Source: Lysinibacillus telephonicus (GTDB lineage: Bacteria; Bacillota; Bacilli; Bacillales_A; Planococcaceae). Taken from it: a stretch of DNA of 64,000 nucleotides. How positions within the stretch are numbered: the stretch's first letter is position 1; each line of letters starts with the position of its first letter. Positions 54,876-64,000 of this stretch are shown here, piece after piece. Made by a program: the position numbers and the translations under genes. Under the pieces are notes generated by a model, which worked only from the letters and a program-made list of their open reading frames with translations, ran no database searches and was not told the DNA's origin. Location of the stretch: the NCBI RefSeq assembly GCF_003966145.1, contig NZ_RXNR01000005.1, positions 42,775 through 106,774 on the forward strand. Reading direction: 5' to 3'.

Positions 54876-57362
54876 TTAATCTTCCTGAAAATCATAGGGG
54901 GAAACCCCTTCCATTCCAATTAGCGGATGTATATAGGGCGCAGTTTCAGCGTTTAAAACCGGTTCTAATACTTCACCTTTCATATAAAACATTGCTTGCT
55001 GTTCTTTAACTTCCCCAGAAATCTTGCTTTCTGATTGGTTTTCATGTTTCAGTGAATCTGACTGTACTTCTACAATTTCTAAGTCTTCAACTTCCATTGG
55101 ATTCAGTCTTGCTTTTAGACTCGTTAAACGTTGTAAATCATCAGTTTTTGCTAAACCTCCAGCAAATACATCCGGTTCTCCGCAAAGGATTAAAAAGTTT
55201 TTTGCACGTGTAATGCCCGTATATAAAAGATTTCTTCGAAGCATTTTGGAATAGCTACGGACAATTGGCATAATAACGGTTTGGAATTCACTGCCTTGAG
55301 ATTTATGAATAGAACAACAATAGGCAAGGGTAATTTGATTTAAATCTCCACGCTGATATGTTACTTCATTGCCATCATAGGAGACAACGAGTAAGTCTTG
55401 TTTTTCCACCGTTTCTTTCGCACGAATGATAGCAACAACTTCCCCCATATCACCGTTAAAAATATTACTTTCTGGTTGATTGACTAATTGTAGAACCTTA
55501 TCGCCAATACGGTAAACAACATCTCCAAAAACTAATTCTTTACGAGAACCATCAGCATTTGGATTCACAAGCTCTTGTATTTGCTTATTTAACATATCGA
55601 TGCCTGCTGGACCTTTATACATGGGCGCAAGCACTTGAATATCACGAATTGATTGTCCTTTTGCAATGGCACTTTTAACGACCTGGGTAACGACACTTGC
55701 AACTTGAGGAGCAGACGCTTTTATAAACGAACGATCAGTTGTTTTTTCAGCAATTGTATTTGGAATATTTCCTTTTTTAATTTGATGGGCAAGCTCAATA
55801 ATAGTTGACCCTTCAGCTTGTCGATAAACATCAATCAATTCAACTGTTGGAATCTGTTTAGAGGCAAGCAAATCCTTTAAAACTTGTCCAGGACCAACTG
55901 GAGGCAGTTGATCTTGGTCGCCTACAAACACTACTTGGGCATCCTCGCCTAAACTTTTTAAAAGCTGATGGGCAAGCCATGTATCAACCATAGACATTTC
56001 ATCAATTATAATTAGTCGCCCTTCAACTTCTCTTTCAGTTTCCTCTTCCTTTTCTTGTCCATTAAATCCTAACAACCTATGGATTGTCATTGCAGGCAGC
56101 TCGGTTGATTCTGCTAACCGCTTAGCTGCTCTACCTGTTGGCGCTGCAAGAACAATTGGGAACGGTTCTTCCTTTTGTGCATATTCTTTTGGGTTAAGCG
56201 ACAAACCATGCAGCTCAGCATAAACCTCCACCAACCCTCGAATAACAGTTGTCTTCCCTGTACCTGGACCCCCTGTTAGAATCATGACTGATGAATTAAG
56301 TGCACACTCAATAGCCTTCACTTGAGTTTCCGCATACGAAACTTCCAAACGTTCTTCTACTTCGCCGATTGCTTTTCTTATTTCATCCTTTGTAAAGCGT
56401 TCCTGTTTATCGTTGTGATTCAGTAAATCTAGTATTTTAGAAGCAATTCCTATCTCACTATAATAAAGCGATGGGAGATAAAGTCGTGTCTCTTCTCCAC
56501 AAATTTTACTTTCCTCACGCATTTCAATAATCGCTTTAGAAATCGCCTCATACTGTATTTCTTCACGCTGACTTTGTTCGAGCATTGTTTTCACATGAGG
56601 CAATACATGCTCAGCATCTAAAAAAACATGCCCCTCTGACAGTGCTGCATCTGTTAACACATGTAGAACAGCAGCTTTAATTCTGTCGGGATGTGCTCCT
56701 ACAATACCTAGTCGTGCCCCCAGTTCATCTGCTCTGCCAAAACCAACACCTTCTACATCTTCAATTAAGCGATAAGGATTCTCCGTTAATAAGTGAATTG
56801 TTTCTTCACGATATGTCTGATAGATTTTCATCGCAAGCTGTGGGCCGAACCCCCAGTCATTTAATTGAATCATAATTTTTTCAAGCCCAAGGTTTTGTTC
56901 CAATGTTTGCTTAATCGTCATCTTTTTTTCTTCGTTTAAACGTGGAACTGCGTCTAGGGCTTCTGGATCTTCCATTATTTTTTTAATCGCATCCACACCT
57001 AATTTTTCAACGATTATTTCCGCTGTCTTTCGGCCAATGCCAGGAAATAAATCGCTTGATAAATAATGAATAATTCCTTGTTCTGTAGCAGGCACCTCTT
57101 TGACAAATGTTTCAACTTGGAACTGCAAGCCGTATTTAGGGTGACTTTTCATCGTACCTGTAAACCGGTATAATTCATCGTCATTTAGTTTCGGGAAATA
57201 CCCAACAACAATTATTTCTTTTTCGTTGTATTGTAAATTCGTTTCTTGTATTTTTACTCGAACAATTGAATACATATTTGAATCATTATGAAATATTGAA
57301 ACAATTGGACGGCCAAGGATAAACAATTTATTTACTTCAAATAAATCCAGATTTTCTGCCAT
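54876..57362 (-). CDS. recD2: RecD2 DNA helicase (YrrC)
   Basis: The 828-residue SF1B helicase has an N-terminal OB/helix-hairpin-helix part (LFPGIGRKTAEIIVEKLGVD) and motor motifs ILTGGPGTGKTTVIRGLVEV (Walker A), RLIIIDEMSMVDTWLAHQLL (Walker B), VVFVGDQDQLPPVGPGQVLK, VLAPMYKGPAG and CCSIHKSQGSEFQTVIMP. RecD2 is present without RecBC and moves 5' to 3' in replication-fork and repair work. The last 60 residues form an extra acidic tail. In B. subtilis recD2 also lies near yrrB and mnmA. Confidence 0.97.
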   Translation of the reverse strand: MAENLDLFEVNKLFILGRPIVSIFHNDSNMYSIVRVKIQETNLQYNEKEIIVVGYFPKLNDDELYRFTGTMKSHPKYGLQFQVETFVKEVPATEQGIIHYLSSDLFPGIGRKTAEIIVEKLGVDAIKKIMEDPEALDAVPRLNEEKKMTIKQTLEQNLGLEKIMIQLNDWGFGPQLAMKIYQTYREETIHLLTENPYRLIEDVEGVGFGRADELGARLGIVGAHPDRIKAAVLHVLTDAALSEGHVFLDAEHVLPHVKTMLEQSQREEIQYEAISKAIIEMREESKICGEETRLYLPSLYYSEIGIASKILDLLNHNDKQERFTKDEIRKAIGEVEERLEVSYAETQVKAIECALNSSVMILTGGPGTGKTTVIRGLVEVYAELHGLSLNPKEYAQKEEPFPIVLAAPTGRAAKRLAESTELPAMTIHRLLGFNGQEKEEETEREVEGRLIIIDEMSMVDTWLAHQLLKSLGEDAQVVFVGDQDQLPPVGPGQVLKDLLASKQIPTVELIDVYRQAEGSTIIELAHQIKKGNIPNTIAEKTTDRSFIKASAPQVASVVTQVVKSAIAKGQSIRDIQVLAPMYKGPAGIDMLNKQIQELVNPNADGSRKELVFGDVVYRIGDKVLQLVNQPESNIFNGDMGEVVAIIRAKETVEKQDLLVVSYDGNEVTYQRGDLNQITLAYCCSIHKSQGSEFQTVIMPIVRSYSKMLRRNLLYTGITRAKNFLILCGEPDVFAGGLAKTDDLQRLTSLKARLNPMEVEDLEIVEVQSDSLKHENQSESKISGEVKEQQAMFYMKGEVLEPVLNAETAPYIHPLIGMEGVSPYDFQED

Positions 57363-57600
57363 CCTTCTAACTCCTTTACTACCTTTTTCGTATATTTGAT
57401 TTTACCATATACACAACTAGCTGTCTTATGAAAGAAAGGCCAAGCTTCCTTACAGCTTTCTATAGACATGCTTCAAATTTCTACTTTTATTCTGTAGCAA
57501 AAGGAAACTCGATATTTTTACTGACGGATGATATGATAATTTAAATATGATTTTGAAAATGAATCGTTTAATTGTTATTTATTGATTAGAGAAGGGATTC

Positions 57601-58377
57601 GTGGATTTAGTGGAATTTAGACCTTGCATTGACTTACATGACGGAAAAGTAAAACAAATTGTGGGCAGTACTTTAGGGCATGAAGATAAAACAATAATTG
57701 AAAATTTTATATCCGAAAAAGATTCTTCCTATTATGCAAAAATGTTTGCACAGGATCATTTGACTGGTGGTCATGTCATTATGTTAGGATCTGGCAATGA
57801 AGAATCGGCGTTACTGGCATTACAAGCCTACCCAAACGGTTTACAAGTAGGCGGCGGCATTACTGCTGACAATGCAAAAAAATATATCGATGCGGGGGCG
57901 TCTCATATTATTGTTACGTCCTATATTTTTCATGGTGGGCAATTAGATTTAGAAAGATTAAATACACTAATAAATGCTGTTGGCAAACAGCATATCGTTA
58001 TTGATTTAAGTTGCAGAAAAAGAGATGGAAAATGGTTTGTTGTAACAGATAAATGGACAAAATTCAGCGACTTTGAAGTAAATGAAAAGACAATTCCATA
58101 TATCGAACAATTTTGTGACGAGCTATTAATTCACGCTGTTGATGTTGAAGGAAAACGAAGCGGAATGCAGGAGGAATTAGTTCAAGATTTAGCACAATGG
58201 ACGTCTATCCCTACAACGTATGCTGGCGGTGTTCGATCATTAGAGGATTTAAAAAAATTCGAAGAGCTATCTAATGGAAAATTGCATGTTACGATTGGGA
58301 GTGCATTAGATATCTTTGGCGGCAATTTAAAATACCGGGATGTAGTTGCTTATTGCAATAACAATAAAAAATTGTAG
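57601..58377 (+). CDS. hisA: Eukaryotic-type HisA (ProFAR isomerase), orphan
   Basis: This 258-residue (beta/alpha)8 protein matches the eukaryotic HIS6 version of HisA: VEFRPCIDLHDGKVKQIVG, LTGGHVIMLGSGNE, NGLQVGGGITADNAKKYIDA, ASHIIVTSYIFHGGQLDLER, IVIDLSCRKRDGKWFV and HVTIGSALDIFGGNL. The enzyme isomerises ProFAR to PRFAR in histidine synthesis. No other his genes are near. Bacterial HisA normally begins IIPAIDLKDGKCVRL, which is unlike this. The start is GTG 57601 with AGAAGGG upstream. Horizontal transfer is likely but not tested. Confidence 0.9.
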   Translation: MDLVEFRPCIDLHDGKVKQIVGSTLGHEDKTIIENFISEKDSSYYAKMFAQDHLTGGHVIMLGSGNEESALLALQAYPNGLQVGGGITADNAKKYIDAGASHIIVTSYIFHGGQLDLERLNTLINAVGKQHIVIDLSCRKRDGKWFVVTDKWTKFSDFEVNEKTIPYIEQFCDELLIHAVDVEGKRSGMQEELVQDLAQWTSIPTTYAGGVRSLEDLKKFEELSNGKLHVTIGSALDIFGGNLKYRDVVAYCNNNKKL

Positions 58378-58425
58378 CAGGCAAAAAAGTACATCTGCGG
58401 GTGAGCAATTAATTATTAAAAATGG

Positions 58426-58467
58426 AAAAGCGTGCGATTTAGAATGATACTAAATCGTACGCTTTTT
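58426..58467. terminator. Bidirectional terminator between hisA and the nucleoside transporter
   Basis: AAAAGCGTGCGATTTA pairs with TAAATCGTACGCTTTT around a 9-base loop, with one mismatch; a T run follows. Confidence 0.9.
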
Positions 58468-58482
58468 AATTGATCTAAATTT

Positions 58483-59697
58483 TTATAAAAACATTCCTGC
58501 GATTGAAGCACTAAGTAAAGATGCTAAAGTTCCTGCCACTACAGCCTTTACCGCTAAATTAGCAATAATTGGTCGTCTACTTGGAGCCATCGCACCTAAT
58601 CCACCAATTAAAATTGCCATCGAGCTTAAGTTAGCAAAGCCACATAAGGCGAAGCTGACAATCATTACTGTCTTTTCCGAAAGATTTGTTATTTCAGGTG
58701 CAAAGTTTGAATACGCAACAAACTCATTTAAAACTAATTTTTGCCCTATAAAAGAACCTGCTTGAACAGCTTCATCCCAAGGAACTCCAATAGCGAAAGC
58801 TAAAGGCGAAAATACGTAGCCTAAAATTCCTTCAAGCGTAATTCCTTCAACTCCAAAAACGCCTCCAATTCCACCGATAATTCCATTTATTAATGCAATT
58901 AGGGCAATAAAAGCAAGCAACATCGCACCGACATTGACAGCAAGTTTCATCCCATCACTGGCGCCGCGAGCAGCAGCATCTATTACGTTTACTGAATCCG
59001 CATCTTTTTCTAATGTAAAATTCGAATCATCGACTTCCTCTGTTTGTGGAAGCATTAATTTAGCCAATATTAACCCTGCTGGAGCTGCCATAAAACTTGC
59101 AGCAATCAAATATTCTAATGGAACTCCTAACAAAGAATAACCAACTAATACAGAACCTGATACAGATGCTAATCCACCTGTCATAACAGCAAATAATTCA
59201 GATTTTGTCATCTTACTTAAAAAAGGTCGAATAACTAAAGGAGCTTCTGTTTGCCCTACAAATATATTCGCTGCAGCATTAACGGACTCTGCTTTACTTG
59301 TTCCCAAAACTTTTGATAGTCCCCCACCTAGAATTTTAATAACTAGCTGCATAATCCCAAGATAATACAATACTGAGATTAATGAAGAGAAGAAAATAAT
59401 CACAGTTAACACGCTGAGGGCAAAGACCATACCACCTGTGAAATTTGAATCTGCTAAAGGACCAAATACAAATGAAATTCCTTCATTTGCATAGCTAATT
59501 AAACCTTGAATTGCATTTGATATGCCTAATAAAACTTTTCGGCCCAATTCCCATTTTAAAACGATAAATGCAAATATCAATTGAATTGCTAAACCTGCCA
59601 GTACAGTTCTCCAATTGATTGATTTACGACTGCTCGATAAAGCAAACGCAATAACAAAAATGACTAAAATGCCTAAAAGGCCCCACAAAATATTCAT
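58483..59697 (-). CDS. nupC: Concentrative nucleoside transporter (NupC/CNT family)
   Basis: The 404-residue membrane protein has the CNT pattern: short N-terminal helices, GGGLSKVLGTSKAESVNAAA, NIFVGQTEAPLVIRPFLSKM, TGGLASVSGSVLVGYSLLG, DAAARGASDGMKLAVNVGAM and FALCGFANLSSMAILIGGLG. It imports nucleosides with protons or sodium. A cre-like site overlaps the likely promoter, so CcpA repression is plausible. The gene symbol is by family; B. subtilis has several paralogues. Start ATG 59697 follows GTAGGTGTCTT. Confidence 0.92.
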   Translation of the reverse strand: MNILWGLLGILVIFVIAFALSSSRKSINWRTVLAGLAIQLIFAFIVLKWELGRKVLLGISNAIQGLISYANEGISFVFGPLADSNFTGGMVFALSVLTVIIFFSSLISVLYYLGIMQLVIKILGGGLSKVLGTSKAESVNAAANIFVGQTEAPLVIRPFLSKMTKSELFAVMTGGLASVSGSVLVGYSLLGVPLEYLIAASFMAAPAGLILAKLMLPQTEEVDDSNFTLEKDADSVNVIDAAARGASDGMKLAVNVGAMLLAFIALIALINGIIGGIGGVFGVEGITLEGILGYVFSPLAFAIGVPWDEAVQAGSFIGQKLVLNEFVAYSNFAPEITNLSEKTVMIVSFALCGFANLSSMAILIGGLGAMAPSRRPIIANLAVKAVVAGTLASLLSASIAGMFL

Positions 59698-59782
59698 TAA
59701 GACACCTACTCTAAAAACTCATAATTTTATTTCAATTATTCAGGATGTTTCATAATTAAAATATAGGTATTATAGTACCAAA

Positions 59783-59796
59783 CGAAAGCGCTAATA
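59783..59796. promoter_or_regulatory. cre-like CcpA site upstream of the nucleoside transporter gene
   Basis: CGAAAGCGCTAATA differs from the cre consensus TGWAANCGNTNWCA at two positions. It lies just upstream of a TATAAT -10 (minus strand, 59769-59774), where bound CcpA would block the polymerase. Confidence 0.55.
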
Positions 59797-59930
59797 CTTA
59801 GATAAAAAATAATTCGAAGTTTTCATAGTTCACTTAGTATTTTAAAAAGGCAGAAAATACTCTCGTTGCGTAACTTATTATTTATCCAAAAGTTAATTTC
59901 ATGCTTCATAACTGACTTTTTTCCAAATAA

Positions 59931-59958
59931 AAAAGTCGACCTTTTTTGGTCGACTTTT
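59931..59958. terminator. Terminator downstream of the TPR gene
   Basis: AAAAGTCGACC pairs perfectly with GGTCGACTTTT around a 6-base loop. Confidence 0.9.
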
Positions 59959-59963
59959 CCGTT

Positions 59964-60623
59964 TTAATTAAAGCGTTGACTAATCATATCATAAATATAT
60001 TTTGCCTGATCAAAGTTAGGTTCTAGTGTATATGCTTCTTTTAAATGATTCATCGCCTTTTCTGTATCTTCAGTAGCAACCGCATATAATACCCCTAAAT
60101 TATAATGTGCATCTGCGTTTTTTGAATCTTGTTCTAGCACATACTCTAACTCGCTTTTTGCAAGATCAAACATTTCTAACGAACATAGCAAAATGCCATA
60201 GGATAATCGTATTTGCAAATCATTAGGTGCAAGTTCAGCTGCTCTCTGCATATAAGGAAGAGCTAGTTTATGCTTTTCATCCCGTTCAAATGATTTTGCT
60301 AACATATAGTAAGCATCTGCACCTTGAATTCCATGTTCGATTGATTTTTGATATAATTTTGCTGCTTCTATGTACCGTTCAGCATTATAATATAAATTTG
60401 CCAATCCGTAATAAGCAGTAGCTGCTGATTCGTCTAGAGTAATTGCCTTTTGGAAAAAGCGCTCAGCTCGTTCAGTATCATTCATTGCTGCCAATAAATT
60501 TCCAAAATTCACATAACCAATTGGATTACTAGGATTGTTTTCAATTGCTTCGGTAAATGCTTTTGCTGCATCTTCATAGCGCTTTTCTTGAAATGCTTTT
60601 ATTCCAATCTCATTATAGTCCAT
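59964..60623 (-). CDS. yrrB: TPR-repeat protein YrrB
   Basis: The 219-residue protein is made almost wholly of tetratricopeptide repeats at a 34-residue period, about six copies: for example AFQEKRYEDAAKAFTEAIEN, FGNLLAAMNDTERAERFFQK, YGLANLYYNAERYIEAAKLY and YNLGVLYAVATEDTEKAMNH. It has no signal peptide. TPRs mediate protein contacts. In B. subtilis yrrB lies between mnmA and recD2, as here. A terminator lies 131 bases upstream after mnmA, so it may be transcribed alone. The molecular role is unknown. Confidence 0.92.
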   Translation of the reverse strand: MDYNEIGIKAFQEKRYEDAAKAFTEAIENNPSNPIGYVNFGNLLAAMNDTERAERFFQKAITLDESAATAYYGLANLYYNAERYIEAAKLYQKSIEHGIQGADAYYMLAKSFERDEKHKLALPYMQRAAELAPNDLQIRLSYGILLCSLEMFDLAKSELEYVLEQDSKNADAHYNLGVLYAVATEDTEKAMNHLKEAYTLEPNFDQAKYIYDMISQRFN

Positions 60624-60645
60624 TATTTCACCTCATCAGAAAACT

Positions 60646-60677
60646 AGGCTTATCGCCAATATTTTGTCGATAAGCCT
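60646..60677 (-). terminator. Terminator after mnmA
   Basis: AGGCTTATCG pairs with CGATAAGCCT with extra inner pairs (CAA/TTG). It lies between mnmA and yrrB. Confidence 0.85.
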
Positions 60678-60753
60678 TAGTAGCATTAATACAGAAAAGA
60701 AATTTTTATATATTCTTATCTATAAATAATTGGAAAATCTAAAATTAGGTCAC

Positions 60754-61893
<1,140 letters not shown>

Positions 61894-63036
61894 TTAATTC
61901 GCAAGTCTTTTAACAATTTTCGCTGTACGCTCAGCCGCTTGTACAATCAATTCGTCTGTTAAACCTAAACCAAAGCTAAAACGAATCGAATTGCGAAGTT
62001 CTTCAGCATCACGTCCAAACATTGCAACTAAAACATGTGATGGATCAATGGAACCAGCAGTACAAGCAGAACCACTAGATGCATAAACACCAGACATATC
62101 TAAGTTCACTAAAAAGGATTCTACATCCATTCCTTTAAAGCTAATATTTAAAACATGTTGGAGTGTATGGCTCTCATTGCCATTCACTTTATAGTCAATG
62201 TTTTCATTGTCTAAGACTTGTAAAAATAATCTACGGAACTGTCGATACTTCTCTTGTTTCAATTGAATTTCTTGTTGGGAAATTTCCACAGCCTTCGCAA
62301 AACCAACTGCAGCTGGAACGTTTTCTGTACCAGCGCGTCTTTTCTTTTCTTGAGACCCGCCGAAAAATGTTGCAGTTAATGGGGTACCAGTTCTTTGATA
62401 TAAGAATCCTATACCTTTTGGACCATTTAACTTATGACTTGATACACTTAAAAGATCTACATGTAAAAGATCTACATCAAGTTTCTCAATGCCAAATGCT
62501 TGTACTGCATCCGTATGGAAAATTGCTTGGTGATCCTTTAACAACTCTCCAATTTCTGAAATTGGCTGAATTGTACCGACTTCGTTATTCCCATACATAA
62601 TTGTTACGAGAATTGTATCGTCACGAAGTGCTGACTTAAATTGATTTATTGAAATACGGCCATCATTGTCAACAGGTAAATATGTTACATCAAAGCCTTC
62701 TTTTTCAAGCTTTTCACATGCATTCATTACTGCATGATGCTCAATTTGAGTCGTAATAATATGCTTCCCCTTTGACTTTTGGGAATACGCAATACCAAAA
62801 ATGGCGGTATTATCAGCTTCGGTACCACCACTTGTAATAATAACTTCAGTATCTTTTGCACCAATTGCTTTTGCTAGCACTGTGCGAGCATCATCTAAAA
62901 CCTTTCGCGCTGCACGTCCTGCTGTATGAATACTCGAAGGATTACCGTACACTTCATTCATTGCCTTTGTCATCACTTCGATTACTTGGGGATGCATTGG
63001 TGAAGTCGCGGCATGGTCTAGATAAATTGTTTCCAT
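61894..63036 (-). CDS. iscS: Cysteine desulfurase (IscS/NifS family, YrvO)
   Basis: The 380-residue PLP enzyme takes sulfur from cysteine and passes it to MnmA. It has YLDHAATSPMHPQVIEVM, VIITSGGTEADNTAIFGIAY, HHAVMNACEKLEKEGF, SVSSHKLNGPKGIGFLY with the PLP lysine, and GVYASSGSACTAGS with the catalytic cysteine. In B. subtilis YrvO is the dedicated partner of MnmA and is encoded directly upstream, as here, after cymR. Length and motifs are intact. A 131-bp gap separates it from cymR. Confidence 0.96.
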   Translation of the reverse strand: METIYLDHAATSPMHPQVIEVMTKAMNEVYGNPSSIHTAGRAARKVLDDARTVLAKAIGAKDTEVIITSGGTEADNTAIFGIAYSQKSKGKHIITTQIEHHAVMNACEKLEKEGFDVTYLPVDNDGRISINQFKSALRDDTILVTIMYGNNEVGTIQPISEIGELLKDHQAIFHTDAVQAFGIEKLDVDLLHVDLLSVSSHKLNGPKGIGFLYQRTGTPLTATFFGGSQEKKRRAGTENVPAAVGFAKAVEISQQEIQLKQEKYRQFRRLFLQVLDNENIDYKVNGNESHTLQHVLNISFKGMDVESFLVNLDMSGVYASSGSACTAGSIDPSHVLVAMFGRDAEELRNSIRFSFGLGLTDELIVQAAERTAKIVKRLAN

Positions 63037-63167
63037 TCTAAATCAAAAACTCCTTTTACTATTGCAACATTCTTTGCAGGTATGAAATCTAGTTTAGCAC
63101 TGGATATCACTTTGCTTCAATTTTTATGATTCCAGGAGATTTTCATACCTTATGAATATGCATTGTT

Positions 63168-63587
63168 TTATATATAAAACATATAGCCATCAAATTCTGT
63201 TTCATCATTATATTTAGCTAAATCTTCAATTGTAGTTGTATCAAGAACATTTTTTACTGCATCACGAATGCGTATCCATAACTGTTGTTGTGCGGCTTCT
63301 TCATTCTCTATCCCTTCAACAGGCTGAATAGGGCCTTCCAATACTTTGATTACATCTGCAGCAGAAATTTTACTAGGTGGCAATGCTAATAAGTAACCAC
63401 CATATGCACCTCGTACACTTTTTACTAAACCAGCTATACGAAGTGGGGATACTAGTTGCTCTAGATATGCTTCAGATAAATCCTTCTCTGCAGCAATTTG
63501 TCTAAGTGGTGTTGGCCCTTCACCATAATGCTTAGCTAATTCAATCATAATTGTTAGTCCGTATCGACCCTTTGTAGAAATTTTCAT
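63168..63587 (-). CDS. cymR: Rrf2-family regulator CymR (cysteine metabolism repressor)
   Basis: CymR represses sulfur-uptake and cysteine-synthesis genes, acting with CysK as the sensor. I choose ATG 63587 (MKISTKGRYGLTIMIELAKH) with AGAGGTG upstream. The 139-residue protein has the winged helix (PTPLRQIAAEKDLSEAYLEQ, LVKSVRGAYGGYLLALPPSK) and no Rrf2 cysteine cluster, as expected for CymR rather than IscR. The cymR-iscS-mnmA order is the B. subtilis one. It is divergent from rarA. Confidence 0.93.
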   Translation of the reverse strand: MKISTKGRYGLTIMIELAKHYGEGPTPLRQIAAEKDLSEAYLEQLVSPLRIAGLVKSVRGAYGGYLLALPPSKISAADVIKVLEGPIQPVEGIENEEAAQQQLWIRIRDAVKNVLDTTTIEDLAKYNDETEFDGYMFYI

Positions 63588-63825
63588 TATAACACCTCTA
63601 TTTTTGTTGTCCATTTATATGCTCAAGTATACCATAACACCTTTTATTCCTCTTGGAAAAGGTCTAATATTAATATAATAAAGGGAAACTTTCATAAAAA
63701 GAATTGTATAATTCCTTATATATTAATATGAAAGTTCCACTTATTGGGCCTTTAATTATGCGTAGGCCTATATTAAATCTTTTAACGCAAGTTTAAGGTA
63801 ATAAGTATATTTGGAGGAAGTAAAC

Positions 63826-63879
63826 ATGAAAAACGAACCTTTAGCTTACCGAATGCGTCCTCGCAATTTAAATGAAGTC
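63826..63879 (+). pseudogene. rarA: 5' fragment of rarA (AAA+ recombination factor), cut by an IS3-family element
   Basis: ATG 63826, with GGAGGA at 63813-63818, opens MKNEPLAYRMRPRNLNEV, the conserved start of RarA/MgsA (YrvN). The frame meets TGA at 63880-63882, exactly where IS sequence begins, so only 17 or 18 codons remain. RarA works at stalled replication forks. In B. subtilis rarA is also next to cymR. The remainder should lie to the right of this window, beyond the IS. Confidence 0.88.
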
Positions 63880-64000
63880 TGAACTGCTCCCCGTCAAGTA
63901 GACAGTATAAATAATAAAAAGATTTTAAGCGGCTTGAGCTCGGAATTCTAAAGGGCTTAAGCCGTTTAATTTTTTTGTGTAACGATAATGATTATAAAAA
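63880..64000 (-). mobile_element. IS3-family insertion sequence (one end, partial)
   Basis: The element end starts TGAACTGCTCCCCGTCAAG, of the IS3/IS150 terminal-repeat type, and runs to the right edge. The transposase C-terminus lies inside on the minus strand, so this is the transposase-3' (right) end. The other end and the target duplication are not visible. Confidence 0.88.
63925..64000 (-). CDS. IS3-family transposase OrfB, C-terminal fragment (partial)
   Basis: The visible 24 codons read YNHYRYTKKLNGLSPLEFRA and QAA before TAA (63925-63927). The pattern YNxxRxxxKLxGLSPxE is the hallmark end of the IS150-type rve integrase domain. The rest of the gene, with the DDE residues and OrfA, lies outside the window, so activity cannot be judged. 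Confidence 0.88.
   Translation of the reverse strand, partial: FYNHYRYTKKLNGLSPLEFRAQAA

Overview
The window looks like a chromosomal segment of a low-GC, endospore-forming Firmicute of the order Bacillales. Spore genes (gpr, spoIIP, sigK, spo0M), a CIRCE-controlled hrcA-grpE-dnaK-dnaJ locus, a T-box ahead of alaS and gene order close to the Bacillus subtilis yqe/yrr/yrv regions all support this. My best guess is the Lysinibacillus/Solibacillus/Ureibacillus side of the order; that placement is an inference from gene style and was not tested.

Region 1 (1-5.8 kb) is one end of a prophage: contractile-tail genes on the minus strand (tube, sheath, a small protein, a 5'-truncated connector/terminator-like gene), a large serine integrase on the plus strand, and a GNAT acetyltransferase with a 60-residue partner. 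The prophage ends inside mtaB (yqeV): eleven mtaB codons remain directly downstream of rsmE, then a foreign sequence brings a stop. No repressor, replication, packaging or capsid genes separate integrase and tail, so this end looks rearranged.

Region 2 (5.8-14.6 kb) is the heat-shock and translation cluster, read leftward: hemW, hrcA-grpE-dnaK, then dnaJ-prmA-rsmE. Between dnaK and dnaJ lies about 1 kb of repeats: four 34-bp tandem units and three near-identical 119-bp palindromic units plus a diverged one.

Region 3 (14.6-16.6 kb) separates hemW from lepA and holds small accessory genes with their own ribosome sites and terminators. Region 4 (16.6-34.6 kb) carries lepA, spoIIP-gpr, rpsT, holA, yqzM, the comEA-comEB-comEC DNA-uptake genes, the aroE-yhbY-nadD-yqeK-rsfS-yqeM operon, yqeG-yqeH, psd and pssA, and an uninterrupted sigK that appears to start at CTG.

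Region 5 (35-48.9 kb) has two tiny membrane-protein genes, mtnN, yrrS, greA, the tRNA U34 hydroxylation set trmR-trhP1-trhP2 with udk, mltG, two DUF1292 genes, ruvX, yrzL (ireB family) and T-box-controlled alaS. A 33/34-bp hairpin-repeat array related to the 9-kb array lies between ruvX and the DUF1292 genes.

Region 6 (49-64 kb) holds a GNAT protein, a TerC-family protein, an MFS transporter divergent from a Crp/Fnr regulator with a palindromic operator, spo0M, DUF1801 and SIMPL proteins, recD2, an orphan eukaryotic-type hisA, a CNT nucleoside transporter with a cre-like site, a TPR protein, mnmA, iscS and cymR. At the right edge rarA is cut after 17 codons by an IS3-family element that runs out of the window.

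No tRNA, rRNA or CRISPR array was recognised. The main points for follow-up are the mtaB/prophage junction with its GNAT pair, the two related tandem hairpin arrays, the palindromic repeats in the dnaK-dnaJ gap, the eukaryotic-type HisA, the sigK start and the rarA insertion.
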